Source of the DNA: an uncultured Rhodospirillaceae bacterium
GTDB taxonomy: Bacteria > Pseudomonadota > Alphaproteobacteria > Rhodospirillales > Rhodospirillaceae
DNA: 64,000 nt
Direction: 5' to 3'
NCBI GenBank assembly: GCA_943787205.1
Contig: CALSLN010000023.1
Location: 1-64,000 of the forward strand
Shown: in pieces, positions 1 to 8,672 of the stretch
Layout of the letters: each line of letters opens with the position of its first letter
How positions within the stretch are numbered: position 1 is the stretch's first letter
Notes under the pieces: model-generated
The model's database searches: none
What the model saw: only the letters and a program-made list of their open reading frames with translations
Told to the model about the DNA's origin: nothing
Position numbers and translations under genes: made by a program

Positions 1-12
1 AAGTAACACAGC

Positions 13-1378
13 ATGACATCGTTCCCTTCTAAACAGTCCGAGCCAATTACGAGCAAGGATCAACTGGGCGGCTTATGCCGAAGCTGGTTGTAAGCCCCGT
101 GACCAATGGCGTGTTGGCACTGAGCATGAAAAGTTTTTGTACTGCCTTGAGAGCTATAAGGCGCTGACCTACGAGGGCGATAGCGGTATCCGTGCCGTTC
201 TCGAAGGGATGCAGCGATTCGGCTGGCAGCCGGTCTTCGAGGGTGAAAACGTGATCGCTCTCACCGCACCAGGTAAGGGGTCAGTGAGTCTGGAGCCTGG
301 TGGACAATTCGAGCTCTCTGGAGCGCCGCTGGCAACCGTTCATGAAACCTGCAGCGAAGTGACGGAGCATCGCAAGCAAGTTAAAGAAGTTGCTGAAGAA
401 TTAGGGTGCGGTTTGCTCGGCTTGGGTATGACTCCCAATTGGCGTCGTGAGGACGTTCATTGGATGCCAAAGGGCCGTTATAAAATTATGCGCGAGTACA
501 TGCCCAAGGTTGGCAATCTCGGCATCGATATGATGACACGCACCTGCACCGTTCAGGTCAATCTGGATTACGATTCAGAAGCGACCATGGTGAAGATGAT
601 GCGGGTGTCTCTGGCGTTGCAGCCGATTGCGACGGCGTTGTGGGCGAATTCGCCGTTCACCGAAGGAAAGCCCAACGGTAAGCTCAGCCAACGAGCGGCG
701 ATCTGGCACGATACAGATAAAGACCGCACGGGCATGATGCCGTTTGCTTTTGAAGATGGCATGGGCTTTCAGCGCTACGTTGATTTTGTTCTCGATGCGC
801 CAATGTATTTTGTTTATCGCGATGGGTATGTCGACGCGTCCGGTCAATCCTTCCGTGATTTCATGAACGGCACATTGCCAGCATTGCCCGGGCAAATTCC
901 AACCATTGCCGATTGGGAAGACCATCTGTCTACCGTCTTCCCTGAAGTGAGGCTCAAGAAATTCCTTGAGATGCGCGGCACGGATTCCGGTCCTTGGGCG
1001 CGTCTTTGTGCCATGCCTGCATTTTGGATGGGTCTGCTTTATGACCAACAGGCGTTGGATGCGGCTTGGGATTTGGTCAAAGCTTGGACGGCGGATGAGC
1101 GCGAAGCGTTGTACCGCGCTGTTCCGACGCACGCCCTCAAGGCCGAGATCGCTGGGCGTACCGTGCAAGATGTCGCTCTACAGGTCTTAGATATTGCTCG
1201 TGCTGGCCTAACACGCAGGGCATGCCTCGATTCCGCGGGCAACAACGAGACAGGCTTTCTCGCCCCCTTGCAAGAAATCGCAGCATCGGGGATAACTCCT
1301 GCAGAACAGATGCTCGAGGCGTACCACTCCAAGTGGAACGGCGACATCACAAAAGTTTTTTCTGAATACAGCTATTAG
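13..1378 (+). CDS. gshA: Glutamate-cysteine ligase, one frame break near the start
   Basis: Catalyses ATP-dependent joining of glutamate and cysteine, the first step of glutathione synthesis in the cytoplasm. It is recognised as the plant/alphaproteobacterial type by the WRVGTEHEKF segment, the NWRREDVHWMPKGRY segment and the MRGTDSGPW stretch. The main open frame begins at 137, but the family N-terminus lies upstream in another frame. ATG at 13 reads MTSFPSKQSEPITSKDQL, then dropping one G from the GGG at 66-68 gives AAYAEAGCKPRDQWRVGTEHEKF. Restored length is about 454 residues, normal for the family. The extra G is more likely a sequence error than decay because the other 1300 bases are intact. 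The next gene starts 10 bases downstream. Confidence 0.9.
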
Positions 1379-1388
1379 TGCGGCCCTT

Positions 1389-1718
1389 ATGAATGATCAA
1401 AACGACAGCGAAGGCCCCTGGTTGCAGGAATGTGATTCCCTTGACCAGGTCAGGGAACACATCGATCGGCTCGATAGGGTGATTGTCCCTCTGTTGGTGG
1501 AGCGCAATCACTATGTCATGCAAGCCGCAAAGTTGAAGGGCGATGTGAATGCTGCCCGTGTGCCGGCTCGCATTGAAGACGTGGTCGCAAAAGTCCGCGG
1601 CGTTGCAGAAGAACGAGGCAGTAATCCGGAAATCGTTGAAGCGATTTACCGGGCGATGATCGAAATCAATATTCAGCTAGAGCAAGAGCAGATCGAAAAG
1701 AGAACCGGCGGAGGTTGA
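1389..1718 (+). CDS. Chorismate mutase, AroQ-type
   Basis: A 109-residue, all-helical type II (AroQ) chorismate mutase, converting chorismate to prephenate for phenylalanine and tyrosine synthesis. The N-terminal helix carries LDQVREHIDRLDRVIVPLLVER, with the conserved Arg and Asp-Arg pattern of the family. The middle segment AAKLKGDVNAARVPARIEDV holds the expected lysine and arginines, and the C-terminal helix ends in an IQLEQEQIE stretch. Short length and lack of an extra domain mark it as a monofunctional enzyme. It lies 10 bases after gshA and its stop at 1716-1718 directly precedes the next gene, so the block is probably one transcript. Confidence 0.85.
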   Translation: MNDQNDSEGPWLQECDSLDQVREHIDRLDRVIVPLLVERNHYVMQAAKLKGDVNAARVPARIEDVVAKVRGVAEERGSNPEIVEAIYRAMIEINIQLEQEQIEKRTGGG

Positions 1719-1720
1719 TC

Positions 1721-2302
1721 GTGTCCGAGCCGTTCATTGCGGAAGGCCCTGGATACCGCCTCCGGCCTTTGCGTTTAGAAGATGCAGGCGTTATTTCCGA
1801 ATTTGCTGAAGACGAGCGGTACTGGCTGTTTCTTGCAGATGGAACGCGGACCCCTAATCAAGTCAAACAACTGGTCATGGATGCCGTCTCCATTTCGTCC
1901 CGTCCGCACCCTCCAGAAACGTGGTGGGCTGTCGAGGATCCGGACACTCAAACGGTAATCGGGACAGCAAATTTTAAGCAACTCGGGGCCAAGACCCATC
2001 GTAATTGTTCAGTCGGTTGCACCCTTGGGCCAGATTTCCAGGGTAAGGGGGTCGGCAAAGCTTTGGGGTGGGCGTTGGTCGCGCTCGCTTTTGAAACGTT
2101 CAATGCGCACCGTGTTGAGTGCACCTGTGCCGTCGACAATGACGCATCAATTCACATCATGAAAAAGACTTACGGCATGACCAGTGAAGGTATACGACGA
2201 GAATACCGTCTAACCGCTCGCGGCTGGTGGAGTTCGCAAGTCTTCTCCATCCTTGAAGACGAATATGCCGCGAAGGCAGCGTTGGTTAAAAACGAGGCGT
2301 AA
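1721..2302 (+). CDS. GNAT-family N-acetyltransferase (RimJ/RimL-like)
   Basis: A 193-residue acetyl-CoA-dependent acyltransferase. RLRPLRLEDAGVISEFAED at the N-terminus, the acetyl-CoA loop VGCTLGPDFQGKGVGKALGW and HRVECTCAVDNDASIHIMKK are typical of the RimJ/RimL branch, which acetylates protein N-termini or small amines. The substrate cannot be told. The open frame could begin with TTG at 1715, but GTG at 1721 is preferred because GGCGGAGG (1707-1714) sits six bases before it. The gene lies right after the chorismate mutase stop, suggesting translational coupling. Confidence 0.8.
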   Translation: MSEPFIAEGPGYRLRPLRLEDAGVISEFAEDERYWLFLADGTRTPNQVKQLVMDAVSISSRPHPPETWWAVEDPDTQTVIGTANFKQLGAKTHRNCSVGCTLGPDFQGKGVGKALGWALVALAFETFNAHRVECTCAVDNDASIHIMKKTYGMTSEGIRREYRLTARGWWSSQVFSILEDEYAAKAALVKNEA

Positions 2303-2306
2303 TTTT

Positions 2307-2753
2307 ATGGCCGCGGGCGCGATGACACGGACTCTATTTTCAACACCCCTCGGTATTCAAAGGCTCATTGCATTACCCTTTTTAGGGCTCGGCGGATGGT
2401 GTCTCATTTGGCCCGGCACTGTAGAGCGCCTGGTTCTTTTGCCTGGCTATCAAATTGATACATTGGCGAGCCAAATCTTGATGGGCTGTTTTGGTGCCCA
2501 GGCCGTTTTGTCTGGGCTTTTTGCCGCGTTCAGCATTTTTACTCGAACAACATTTATGGTGTACGGCATCGCGTTGTTGCCCTTCTTCGGGTTCAATTAT
2601 TACTTTTTGTATGTGGAGCCTGTTTTCACGGCATGGATGTTTATGGATTTTGGCGCTAATTTAGTCATGCTGGGCTCTGTGCTTGGGGTTGGCGTCTTAT
2701 GGCCCAGTCGGGTGCCGCCGACCCTTAAGCCTTGTGAACGGATAAGACTCTAG
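2307..2753 (+). CDS. Small four-helix membrane protein, unknown
   Basis: A protein of 148 residues with about four hydrophobic segments (around residues 15-35, 47-70, 78-100 and 107-130) and a short charged C-terminal tail, so probably an inner-membrane protein. No family was recognised. The open frame extends back into the acetyltransferase gene. ATG at 2307, four bases after that gene's stop, is the sensible start, and ATG at 2322 is an alternative. Its function is unknown, and the only context is its place at the end of the gshA-led block. Confidence 0.6.
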   Translation: MAAGAMTRTLFSTPLGIQRLIALPFLGLGGWCLIWPGTVERLVLLPGYQIDTLASQILMGCFGAQAVLSGLFAAFSIFTRTTFMVYGIALLPFFGFNYYFLYVEPVFTAWMFMDFGANLVMLGSVLGVGVLWPSRVPPTLKPCERIRL

Positions 2754-2854
2754 ACCGTTTGTGTCGATTTTCTTGTTCTCACCGTTGAAACGAAATCCCC
2801 GGATGCTATATCGCGACTCTGGACATTCATTTTAAACGCAAAGGATTGAGACGC

Positions 2855-3586
2855 ATGACGAACGGGATTGTTGATCGGCGAACTTTCATTGGCTCTCTAG
2901 TGGCAGCGGTATCCACGTCCGCCGTGGCTGTGTCGACAACCCGCGCAGACTCGCATGGCGGTGGTTGCCACGCGATAACTGCGGAAATGCAGCAGGCGAT
3001 GACGCCTGACGATGCGATTGATAGTCTTAAGGAAGGTAATGCGCGGTTCGTGGCCGGTGAAATGCTGAATTGTGACCTTATGGCTCAGGTTAAGGCGACA
3101 GCTGATGGGCAAGCCCCCATCGCTGCGATCGTCGGCTGTATTGATTCTCGCGTCCCCCCAGAAATGGTGTTTGATCAGCACATCGGTGATATTTTCTCCG
3201 CTCGCGTCGCCGGTAACTTCGTCAATACCGACATTATTGGCAGCTTAGAGTTCGCTACGGCGGTTGCCGGATCCAAAGCCATCGTTATCTTAGCCCACTC
3301 GTCTTGTGGCGCTGTCAAAGGCGCGGTTGATGAAGTGAAGCTGGGCAACCTCACAGCGATGCTGGAGAATATTGAGCCCGCCATTCAGGCGACACCGCTC
3401 ACTGGAGAGAAATCATCCTCGAATAAGAAATTTGTTGAAGCCGTGTCAGAGAAAAACGCACAGCTTACGGTTAAGCTGCTGCTTGAACGTAGTCCTGTGA
3501 TCAAAGGCTTAGTTGATGATGGAAAAGTAAAAGTCGTTGCGGCCAAGCATGACGTTGCGACTGGAAAAGTAACGTTCTTGTCCTAG
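2855..3586 (+). CDS. Beta-class carbonic anhydrase with Tat signal
   Basis: A zinc enzyme interconverting CO2 and bicarbonate. Zinc ligands are visible as C95, D97 and R99 in CIDSR and H148/C151 in HSSC, the beta-class pattern. The N-terminus has a twin-arginine signal (DRRTFIGSL followed by a hydrophobic stretch to about residue 30), so the mature enzyme should be periplasmic, which is less usual than the cytoplasmic form. ATG at 2855 is preferred over the upstream TTG because AAAGGA (2840-2845) lies nine bases before it. The gene stands alone and converges on the DUF1838 gene at 3668, with a hairpin between. Length (243 residues) is normal with a signal peptide. Confidence 0.88.
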   Translation: MTNGIVDRRTFIGSLVAAVSTSAVAVSTTRADSHGGGCHAITAEMQQAMTPDDAIDSLKEGNARFVAGEMLNCDLMAQVKATADGQAPIAAIVGCIDSRVPPEMVFDQHIGDIFSARVAGNFVNTDIIGSLEFATAVAGSKAIVILAHSSCGAVKGAVDEVKLGNLTAMLENIEPAIQATPLTGEKSSSNKKFVEAVSEKNAQLTVKLLLERSPVIKGLVDDGKVKVVAAKHDVATGKVTFLS

Positions 3587-3605
3587 TCGGCACAAAGATT
3601 TCCGG

Positions 3606-3649
3606 GGTGCTGTTGTGAGTTTGGCGTTGGTCGCCCCTACAGCAGCACC
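3606..3649. terminator. Hairpin between convergent genes
   Basis: The arms GGTGCTGTTGT (3606-3616) and ACAGCAGCACC (3639-3649) pair with one mismatch around a 22-base loop. The hairpin lies just after the carbonic anhydrase and before the end of the opposing DUF1838 gene. There is no long T run, so it may be a weak or bidirectional terminator. Confidence 0.4.
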
Positions 3650-3667
3650 TCAGGTTTCTAGTCCCCT

Positions 3668-4546
3668 CTAAATACCAGGGTCCGTAAAAAAGTCCGGGTA
3701 ATCTTTCTCAATGCGAGTGCGTAGCCAAGACGGCACGCCTTCTGGTGTTTCCGTCTTCTCTGCCAGATAGCGCATCATCATGTGGCCCGGTACATTATCC
3801 ATGTCCAGCCATCCAGACCATGGCGTGTTGGCCGCAATGTTGGCGAAGCTTTTCGCGCTCATCAGTTCGGGGTTCTGGACGTCTCGGATATCGGCATAGA
3901 ACGTAATCATTTCCGTTAACTGAACACCGCCGCGACGCGGGTTGCCGGTTGGTATCTGCTCTGAGTTGCCAGGGCGGAACATCAAAATATCATCATTGAA
4001 GAAAACACGCCCTTCCCCAAACAGGGGTGGCCCCACTTTATTTACGAATTCTGCGGGTGCTTCCCATTCGATGTCGGGGTTGAATCCACCGGTCGGGTTG
4101 ATGCGGATCAGTGGTCCGGGCACAGGCTTTTGGTGTTGTACCGGTACCAGCTTTCCGGTGATTGGATTGTCGTAAAATCCGTCGATCAAAGCCCCTGTTT
4201 CAGGGTGCTGGGTGTAGTTGCATTCGATGTAACGCAAATCGATAGTGCGATCTTCGCGCACGGTCATGCGGTGTTGGCTGACACCTTCTCGGCGGAACAT
4301 CAATTGTGCGATGCCACCGTCCGGAATGCCGTAGACATGAGCAACATAGTGATACAGGCCGACGCCACCATCGAGGCGGCCCCGAACCTTGGCGTATGCC
4401 GTTAGCCAGTCGTATGGGTTGGTGAAATTGTATGGCCCTGTCATGGGGCCATCTTTTTTATCCTGTGCCAGAGCATTATGACTCAATGTGCCCACTCCAG
4501 CGGCGGCGGATGCTAAAAAATGGCGGCGGGCCAGTGACTGCGGCAT
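3668..4546 (-). CDS. DUF1838-family Tat-exported protein (copy A, short type)
   Basis: I recognise this as the DUF1838 family, whose function is unknown to me. The preprotein has 292 residues. A twin-arginine signal (LARRHFLASAAAG) precedes an Ala-rich region ending near HNALAQ, so the mature part should lie in the periplasm. The body shows family features: an AKVRGRLDGG start, a YGIPDGG turn, a long beta-rich middle and a late WSGWLDMDNVPGHMM stretch. ATG at 4546 is preferred over the upstream frame because GAGG on the coding strand lies about seven bases before it. It diverges from copy B at 4725 across about 180 bases that should hold promoters for both. It is clearly more divergent than copies B-E. 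Confidence 0.75.
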   Translation of the reverse strand: MPQSLARRHFLASAAAGVGTLSHNALAQDKKDGPMTGPYNFTNPYDWLTAYAKVRGRLDGGVGLYHYVAHVYGIPDGGIAQLMFRREGVSQHRMTVREDRTIDLRYIECNYTQHPETGALIDGFYDNPITGKLVPVQHQKPVPGPLIRINPTGGFNPDIEWEAPAEFVNKVGPPLFGEGRVFFNDDILMFRPGNSEQIPTGNPRRGGVQLTEMITFYADIRDVQNPELMSAKSFANIAANTPWSGWLDMDNVPGHMMMRYLAEKTETPEGVPSWLRTRIEKDYPDFFTDPGI

Positions 4547-4724
4547 TTGGAAACCTCGTAAGGGATGTTGTTGCAAACACACTCCCTGAACCGTGCAGTT
4601 CTGTCCACCCTTTGAGCAGGAGGTCTATTCTGCGCTAGAGTGGCGTCCTGGCCGCGGGTAGGGTCCGTCCACAATATGATTTCGGCTCCATGCCAACGCG
4701 CTACATTCACTCAAGGAGATATCT

Positions 4725-5738
4725 ATGACTTTTAAAGGAACGGGCGTTCCAATCATTAACCGCCGGCAAGCGCTTCAATTTTCATCCGGTATAGGCTTGG
4801 GCGTTGCAGCATCAACCATACTGGCCAAGCCAGCTGAAGCGATTGGCGGGATGGGCAACGATGCGCGGATCAATGGCCCATCCTTGGATCTCCGAACCAA
4901 AGAAGGCAACATGGAAGCCAGTGGCCGCATCTACGGAAACACCGATGCGGGCGTGCCGAAATTTGGTTGGTATGACGGCTATGTGATGGGCGTCGCGCCT
5001 GGCGGTGCGGTCAAGAACATCTGTGGCTTCAAAGGAATGAGTTCTGCAAAGTTGATTCCCAACGAAGGTAAGCCAGGGTGGCGTAAAGTCCTTCGTGAGG
5101 TCGGCTTCTACTATGACCTTAAGACCGGCGAAATCATGGAAGAAATGATCAACCCGTATACGGAAGAAAAAGTCCGTGTCGTTCATGTTGCCAACGATCC
5201 GTTCAATCAGACCATTGAGCCCTACTATCCGCCGCCGCCCAATTACGGCGGTCTGAACGAGCAGAAAGAACCGATGCCTCAAATCCCGGTTATCCTGACT
5301 TGGAATGTGTCTGGGGATGAGCGTCTGCTCATGGAGCGCCACATTCACCTGTATTATCCGTCGGCTCTTGAGCCCAGCAAGTGGGTGCGCGAAAGTGCTG
5401 GCCCAATGAACCGGGTGTCTGAAATGTTCTTCTTCAACATGTCGCTGGAAGACATGCAGAACCCAGACCTAACGTCTGTCGAATACTCAGGGACCTGGGG
5501 CCGGATCACGCCATGGCTTCCTTGGATGCTGATGGGCCAAGCGCCAGGCAACGTTGTCTATCAAACGTTCATGGGGGGCTACGATAAACTCGAAGATATT
5601 CCGAAGGATATTCTCGATTATACGGCTGCGAACTATGAGAAGTATCTCACACCGCCACCGGACGATTACGGTCCGTCACTCTCGAGTCTTGAGATGTACG
5701 CCCGTGAACAAGAGCCGGTTCAGCCTGGCGGCGTCTAA
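4725..5738 (+). CDS. DUF1838-family Tat-exported protein (copy B, long type)
   Basis: A 337-residue preprotein with a twin-arginine motif (NRRQALQFSSG), a hydrophobic run and a likely cleavage after KPAEA near residue 39, so export by Tat is expected. The mature part has the long-type signature shared by copies C-E: GWYDGYVMGVAPGG, a KNICGFKGM Cys segment, LREVGFYYDLKTGEI, the INPYTEEKVRV segment, KWVRESAGPMNRV, and near the end TPWLPWMLMGQAPG. It finishes with SLSSLEMYAREQEP...GGV. A strong AAGGAGATATCT ribosome site precedes the ATG. The function is unknown. A good terminator follows, so it is probably monocistronic. Confidence 0.78.
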   Translation: MTFKGTGVPIINRRQALQFSSGIGLGVAASTILAKPAEAIGGMGNDARINGPSLDLRTKEGNMEASGRIYGNTDAGVPKFGWYDGYVMGVAPGGAVKNICGFKGMSSAKLIPNEGKPGWRKVLREVGFYYDLKTGEIMEEMINPYTEEKVRVVHVANDPFNQTIEPYYPPPPNYGGLNEQKEPMPQIPVILTWNVSGDERLLMERHIHLYYPSALEPSKWVRESAGPMNRVSEMFFFNMSLEDMQNPDLTSVEYSGTWGRITPWLPWMLMGQAPGNVVYQTFMGGYDKLEDIPKDILDYTAANYEKYLTPPPDDYGPSLSSLEMYAREQEPVQPGGV

Positions 5739-5761
5739 ACCACGCGATATATTTGATTTAA

Positions 5762-5790
5762 AGAGGCGCTTTCGGGCGCCTCTTTTTTTT
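5762..5790 (+). terminator. Rho-independent terminator
   Basis: AGAGGCGC (5762-5769) pairs perfectly with GCGCCTCT (5776-5783) across a six-base loop and is followed by a T run to 5790. It ends the DUF1838 copy B transcript and touches the 3' end of the opposing VOC gene. Confidence 0.85.
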
Positions 5791-6223
5791 AGGACGCCGG
5801 TTTTTCGCTCAGTGGGAAATCCACATGAATGTGATTGCCGTCTGGATCGCGGAAGTTGACTTGCACCATGCCGACGTCTGGCATGTCAGCCAACTCATAG
5901 GGGCTGGCGTTTTGATTAAGGCGCGATAGAAACTCAGACATACCTGTCGCGGTAAAAGCAAAGTGCTCGATTTGTAAATTTCCGTGGCCCGGCTCTGTTG
6001 GGCCTACTTCTATAAAGTGGACCCATGCTGCGCGGTACGCATCCTTAACGGCTTCCAGGCTGGCGGCCATTTTTTCTTCGGCGTAGAGCCAGGCGCCGCG
6101 AGCGCCGCCGAAGTGAGGGCGTGGCCCCGGCTTCAAATCCATCACACGACTGTAAAACCCAATCATCGTGTCTAGGTTGGCGGTGCGAATGTTGATGTGA
6201 TCGAGGGTAAGGTTGAGTCCCAT
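5789..6223 (-). CDS. VOC-family metalloprotein (glyoxalase/dioxygenase fold)
   Basis: A 144-residue single-subunit vicinal-oxygen-chelate protein. LDHINIRTANLDTMIGFY opens the first beta-alpha-beta-beta-beta module with a metal-ligand His. IEHFAFTATGMSEFLSRL opens the second, and VQVNFRDPDGNHIHVDF closes it, with the conserved DPDGN turn. Such proteins are lyases, isomerases, extradiol dioxygenases or resistance proteins, and the substrate is unknown. It is the last gene of a minus-strand operon running binding protein (8673), binding protein (7134), MBL hydrolase (6230), VOC, with gaps of 6 to 25 bases, suggesting a catabolic role. Confidence 0.75.
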   Translation of the reverse strand: MGLNLTLDHINIRTANLDTMIGFYSRVMDLKPGPRPHFGGARGAWLYAEEKMAASLEAVKDAYRAAWVHFIEVGPTEPGHGNLQIEHFAFTATGMSEFLSRLNQNASPYELADMPDVGMVQVNFRDPDGNHIHVDFPLSEKPAS

Positions 6224-6229
6224 GGAGCG

Positions 6230-7123
6230 TCAAACAGCTTCGGGAGCAATTTGGAATTTCCGGCGGTCGCTGCCCTTCTGAGAGATAATCCGACCGGCAG
6301 TCGGGCCGGCGAAATGGGCGGGCAATAAAGTCACGTCTTGGTCGGTCAGGCTGTCAACCAAAGCGGCCCGTGTGGCATTGGCTTTCGCTTTGTCGTCACA
6401 AAAGGTCGTCGTCCATTCCGGGTGGGCAATCCCGAGAGGGCTGTGCAACACGTCGCCAGTCAGAATTCCTTTACGCCCGCCACTGTTAACCTCGACGCAA
6501 TAATGTCCCGGGGTGTGCCCATGGGTCGGTAGAACCGTCAGGGCGTCATCGAGGGAAAAGTCGGTGTCGATCACTTCGGCTTGCTGCGCTTCGATGATGG
6601 GTAACACGCTTTCCTGAAACGATGGTGCGATGTAAGCCGTTTGAGCATCCTTCGCGCGTTCCATTGAGGCATCAAGGTCGTTCTTTGAGAATACGTACTT
6701 GGCGCGGGGGAAGGTTGGCACCCAACGGCCATCCCGTAGTTGCGTATTCCATCCCACATGATCGGCGTGCAGGTGTGTGCACATTACGTAATCAATTTCT
6801 TGTGGAGATACACCCACGGCGGCAAGGTTGTCGAGGAAAGGGCCTTCCCGCTTGCCCCATTTCTCCAGCATGCCACCAAAGGTTTTGTGATTGCCGATAC
6901 AGGTATCAATCAAAATCGTATGGAAGGGTGTGCGGATGATGTAGCTGTGAAAGCTGAGGATGATCGCTTGGGCCTGGAAGTCGTAGAAATGTGGCTCCAG
7001 CCAATCCCGATAGTGCGTTGCCGGCGTAAGGTCTTCTTTCGGATACGCCCGTGCAGCAGGAAACGGCTCGATCATATCGATAATTTTCTCAATCCTGACG
7101 TCACCAAATAACTGCGGCTTCAT
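6230..7123 (-). CDS. MBL-fold metallohydrolase
   Basis: A dinuclear zinc hydrolase of 297 residues. The THLHADH signature is at residues 116-122, followed by HGHTPGHY for the third metal-binding His and GDVLHSP for the bridging Asp. The overall shape, with a short N-terminal strand pair and no signal peptide, resembles the lactonase/AttM-like branch that opens lactone rings, so an ester or lactone substrate is plausible but not proven. ATG at 7123 is preferred over the track start because the coding strand reads AAGGAGATATCC just before it. Its start is 11 bases from the end of the upstream binding-protein gene, so they are co-transcribed. Confidence 0.8.
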   Translation of the reverse strand: MKPQLFGDVRIEKIIDMIEPFPAARAYPKEDLTPATHYRDWLEPHFYDFQAQAIILSFHSYIIRTPFHTILIDTCIGNHKTFGGMLEKWGKREGPFLDNLAAVGVSPQEIDYVMCTHLHADHVGWNTQLRDGRWVPTFPRAKYVFSKNDLDASMERAKDAQTAYIAPSFQESVLPIIEAQQAEVIDTDFSLDDALTVLPTHGHTPGHYCVEVNSGGRKGILTGDVLHSPLGIAHPEWTTTFCDDKAKANATRAALVDSLTDQDVTLLPAHFAGPTAGRIISQKGSDRRKFQIAPEAV

Positions 7124-7133
7124 GGATATCTCC

Positions 7134-8648
7134 TTAGGTTTTTGGCTTAATTTCAACCAGGTGAAAATTCAAAATGTCGTTCCACGGTTCCCAGTGGGCC
7201 ACGCGGCGATGAATACCATCGAGGCCGACGACGGGGAACAACATCAGGGTCGCGGCTTGGTCCCGATAATGACGAATGACTTGGCGGGCCAAGATCCCGC
7301 GTTGATCAAGATCGAGTGTTCTCTCTGCTTTATGGATCACTGGCTGAATCTCTTCGTCGCAATACCATGGTCTTGCGCCTGTGCAGGCGTGGTTGACGGT
7401 GCGTACCAAGGGGCGCAGTCCGTCGCCGGTGTTGTTAAAGAAATCGGCCATTAAGGCCTGACCGCCGAGTTCTCCGCCCAAGGTTGAACGCAGCAATTGC
7501 GGATAGGTGATGCGGAGGACGTTCATGGTGACTCCGACGCGACTGAGGTCGCTGGCAATCTGTTGTAAGATTGCCGTGTCGTTGGGCAGGAAGCCCGCCA
7601 CAGTCTCGACATCGAAGGAAAACCCGTCCGGATAGCCCGCGTCCGCCAAAAGTTGTTTGGCTCTCTCTGGGTCATATGTGTAGGGCTTCAGTGTGTTGTC
7701 GAATCCTTGCGCGATCGCGGCTGCTGGTTGGCTCGCGGGCTCAACCAATCCTGCAAGCAGAACTTTAGTGATTAGCTCACGGTTAACCGCATGGTTCAAA
7801 GCGCGCCGAACGCGAACATCCGCCATCGGTAGGGTTGGATCTTGAGTTTGCAACGCCATCACCAAAATCCGATTGGGATTGCGCATTTCTACGCGATGTC
7901 CCTCCCGTTTAACCATGTCGATCTGGTCGGTACTGATGACGGTTGCAATGTCGACCTGGTCCGTCTCTAAGGCGTTTAAGCGCGCGGTGGCATCTGGCAC
8001 GAAGATCATCTCCAAGCCGTCAACCTTTGGCGCAATCCAGGACGCTGAGTTGGCACGCATGGTGACACGGTCTGGCTCCCAGCGTTCTAATACAAACGGT
8101 CCGGTCCCAACGGGGTCGTCTGACAATCCTTGGAATCCGACGTTTGCTAAATGGCCGGGTGCCGCAAAATACAACGCCGCCAAATAGGCTGCAATCATGG
8201 CATCTGGTTGCGCGGTATGAATGGCTACAGTCAACTCATCGATGATCTCAACCTTAGGGTAATAGATCATCTGTCGCTGCCATAAGAAGCCTTGGGCATC
8301 TTCTGTACGGAGACGGTCAAACGTCGCTTTCACGGCCGCCGCATTGAATGGCTCGCCATTGGAAAACGTGACGTTCGGGCGCAGTTTGAAATGCCATTCT
8401 GTATCAGTAACGGGCTCCCATGATAGCGCCAGCCATGGCTGTACAGTGCCGGCATTGTCGACGCGCGTGAGTGAGTCGTAAAGGGCAGGCCATATGAAGT
8501 GTGCTGTGGCCGCACCCCCAGCATAGGTGTTGCCTTTGCTGGGCGGTCCTGCAGACAAGGCCACTCTGAATACAGAGTCAGTGCGTGCTGGCGACGGCAG
8601 TGTCGCCAGGCTCAATCCGATCATCAATGAAAACGCGACAAATTTCAT
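7134..8648 (-). CDS. ABC transporter substrate-binding protein, peptide/nickel type (SBP_bac_5)
   Basis: A periplasmic solute-binding protein of 504 residues with a Sec signal peptide (hydrophobic core after MKFVAF, cleavage near PARTD). LSWEPVTDTEWHFKLRPNVTFSNGEP is the family 5 signature near residue 80. The C-terminal part contains the KQLLADAGYPDGFSFD segment typical of dipeptide and oligopeptide binders. Family members bind peptides, opines, nickel chelates and varied small organics. It is a tandem paralogue of the gene at 8673 and shares the phrase SAGPPSKGN near its mature start. No permease or ATPase gene lies anywhere in the window, so it must use a distant transporter or act as a sensor. 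Confidence 0.85.
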   Translation of the reverse strand: MKFVAFSLMIGLSLATLPSPARTDSVFRVALSAGPPSKGNTYAGGAATAHFIWPALYDSLTRVDNAGTVQPWLALSWEPVTDTEWHFKLRPNVTFSNGEPFNAAAVKATFDRLRTEDAQGFLWQRQMIYYPKVEIIDELTVAIHTAQPDAMIAAYLAALYFAAPGHLANVGFQGLSDDPVGTGPFVLERWEPDRVTMRANSASWIAPKVDGLEMIFVPDATARLNALETDQVDIATVISTDQIDMVKREGHRVEMRNPNRILVMALQTQDPTLPMADVRVRRALNHAVNRELITKVLLAGLVEPASQPAAAIAQGFDNTLKPYTYDPERAKQLLADAGYPDGFSFDVETVAGFLPNDTAILQQIASDLSRVGVTMNVLRITYPQLLRSTLGGELGGQALMADFFNNTGDGLRPLVRTVNHACTGARPWYCDEEIQPVIHKAERTLDLDQRGILARQVIRHYRDQAATLMLFPVVGLDGIHRRVAHWEPWNDILNFHLVEIKPKT

Positions 8649-8672
8649 CGGGCTAGCCTAACGGACTTGGCG

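Noticed and set aside
575-1168. Long minus-strand open frame inside gshA
   Set aside because: It lies wholly antisense to a well-conserved enzyme gene and its product has no recognisable segment, so it is a shadow.
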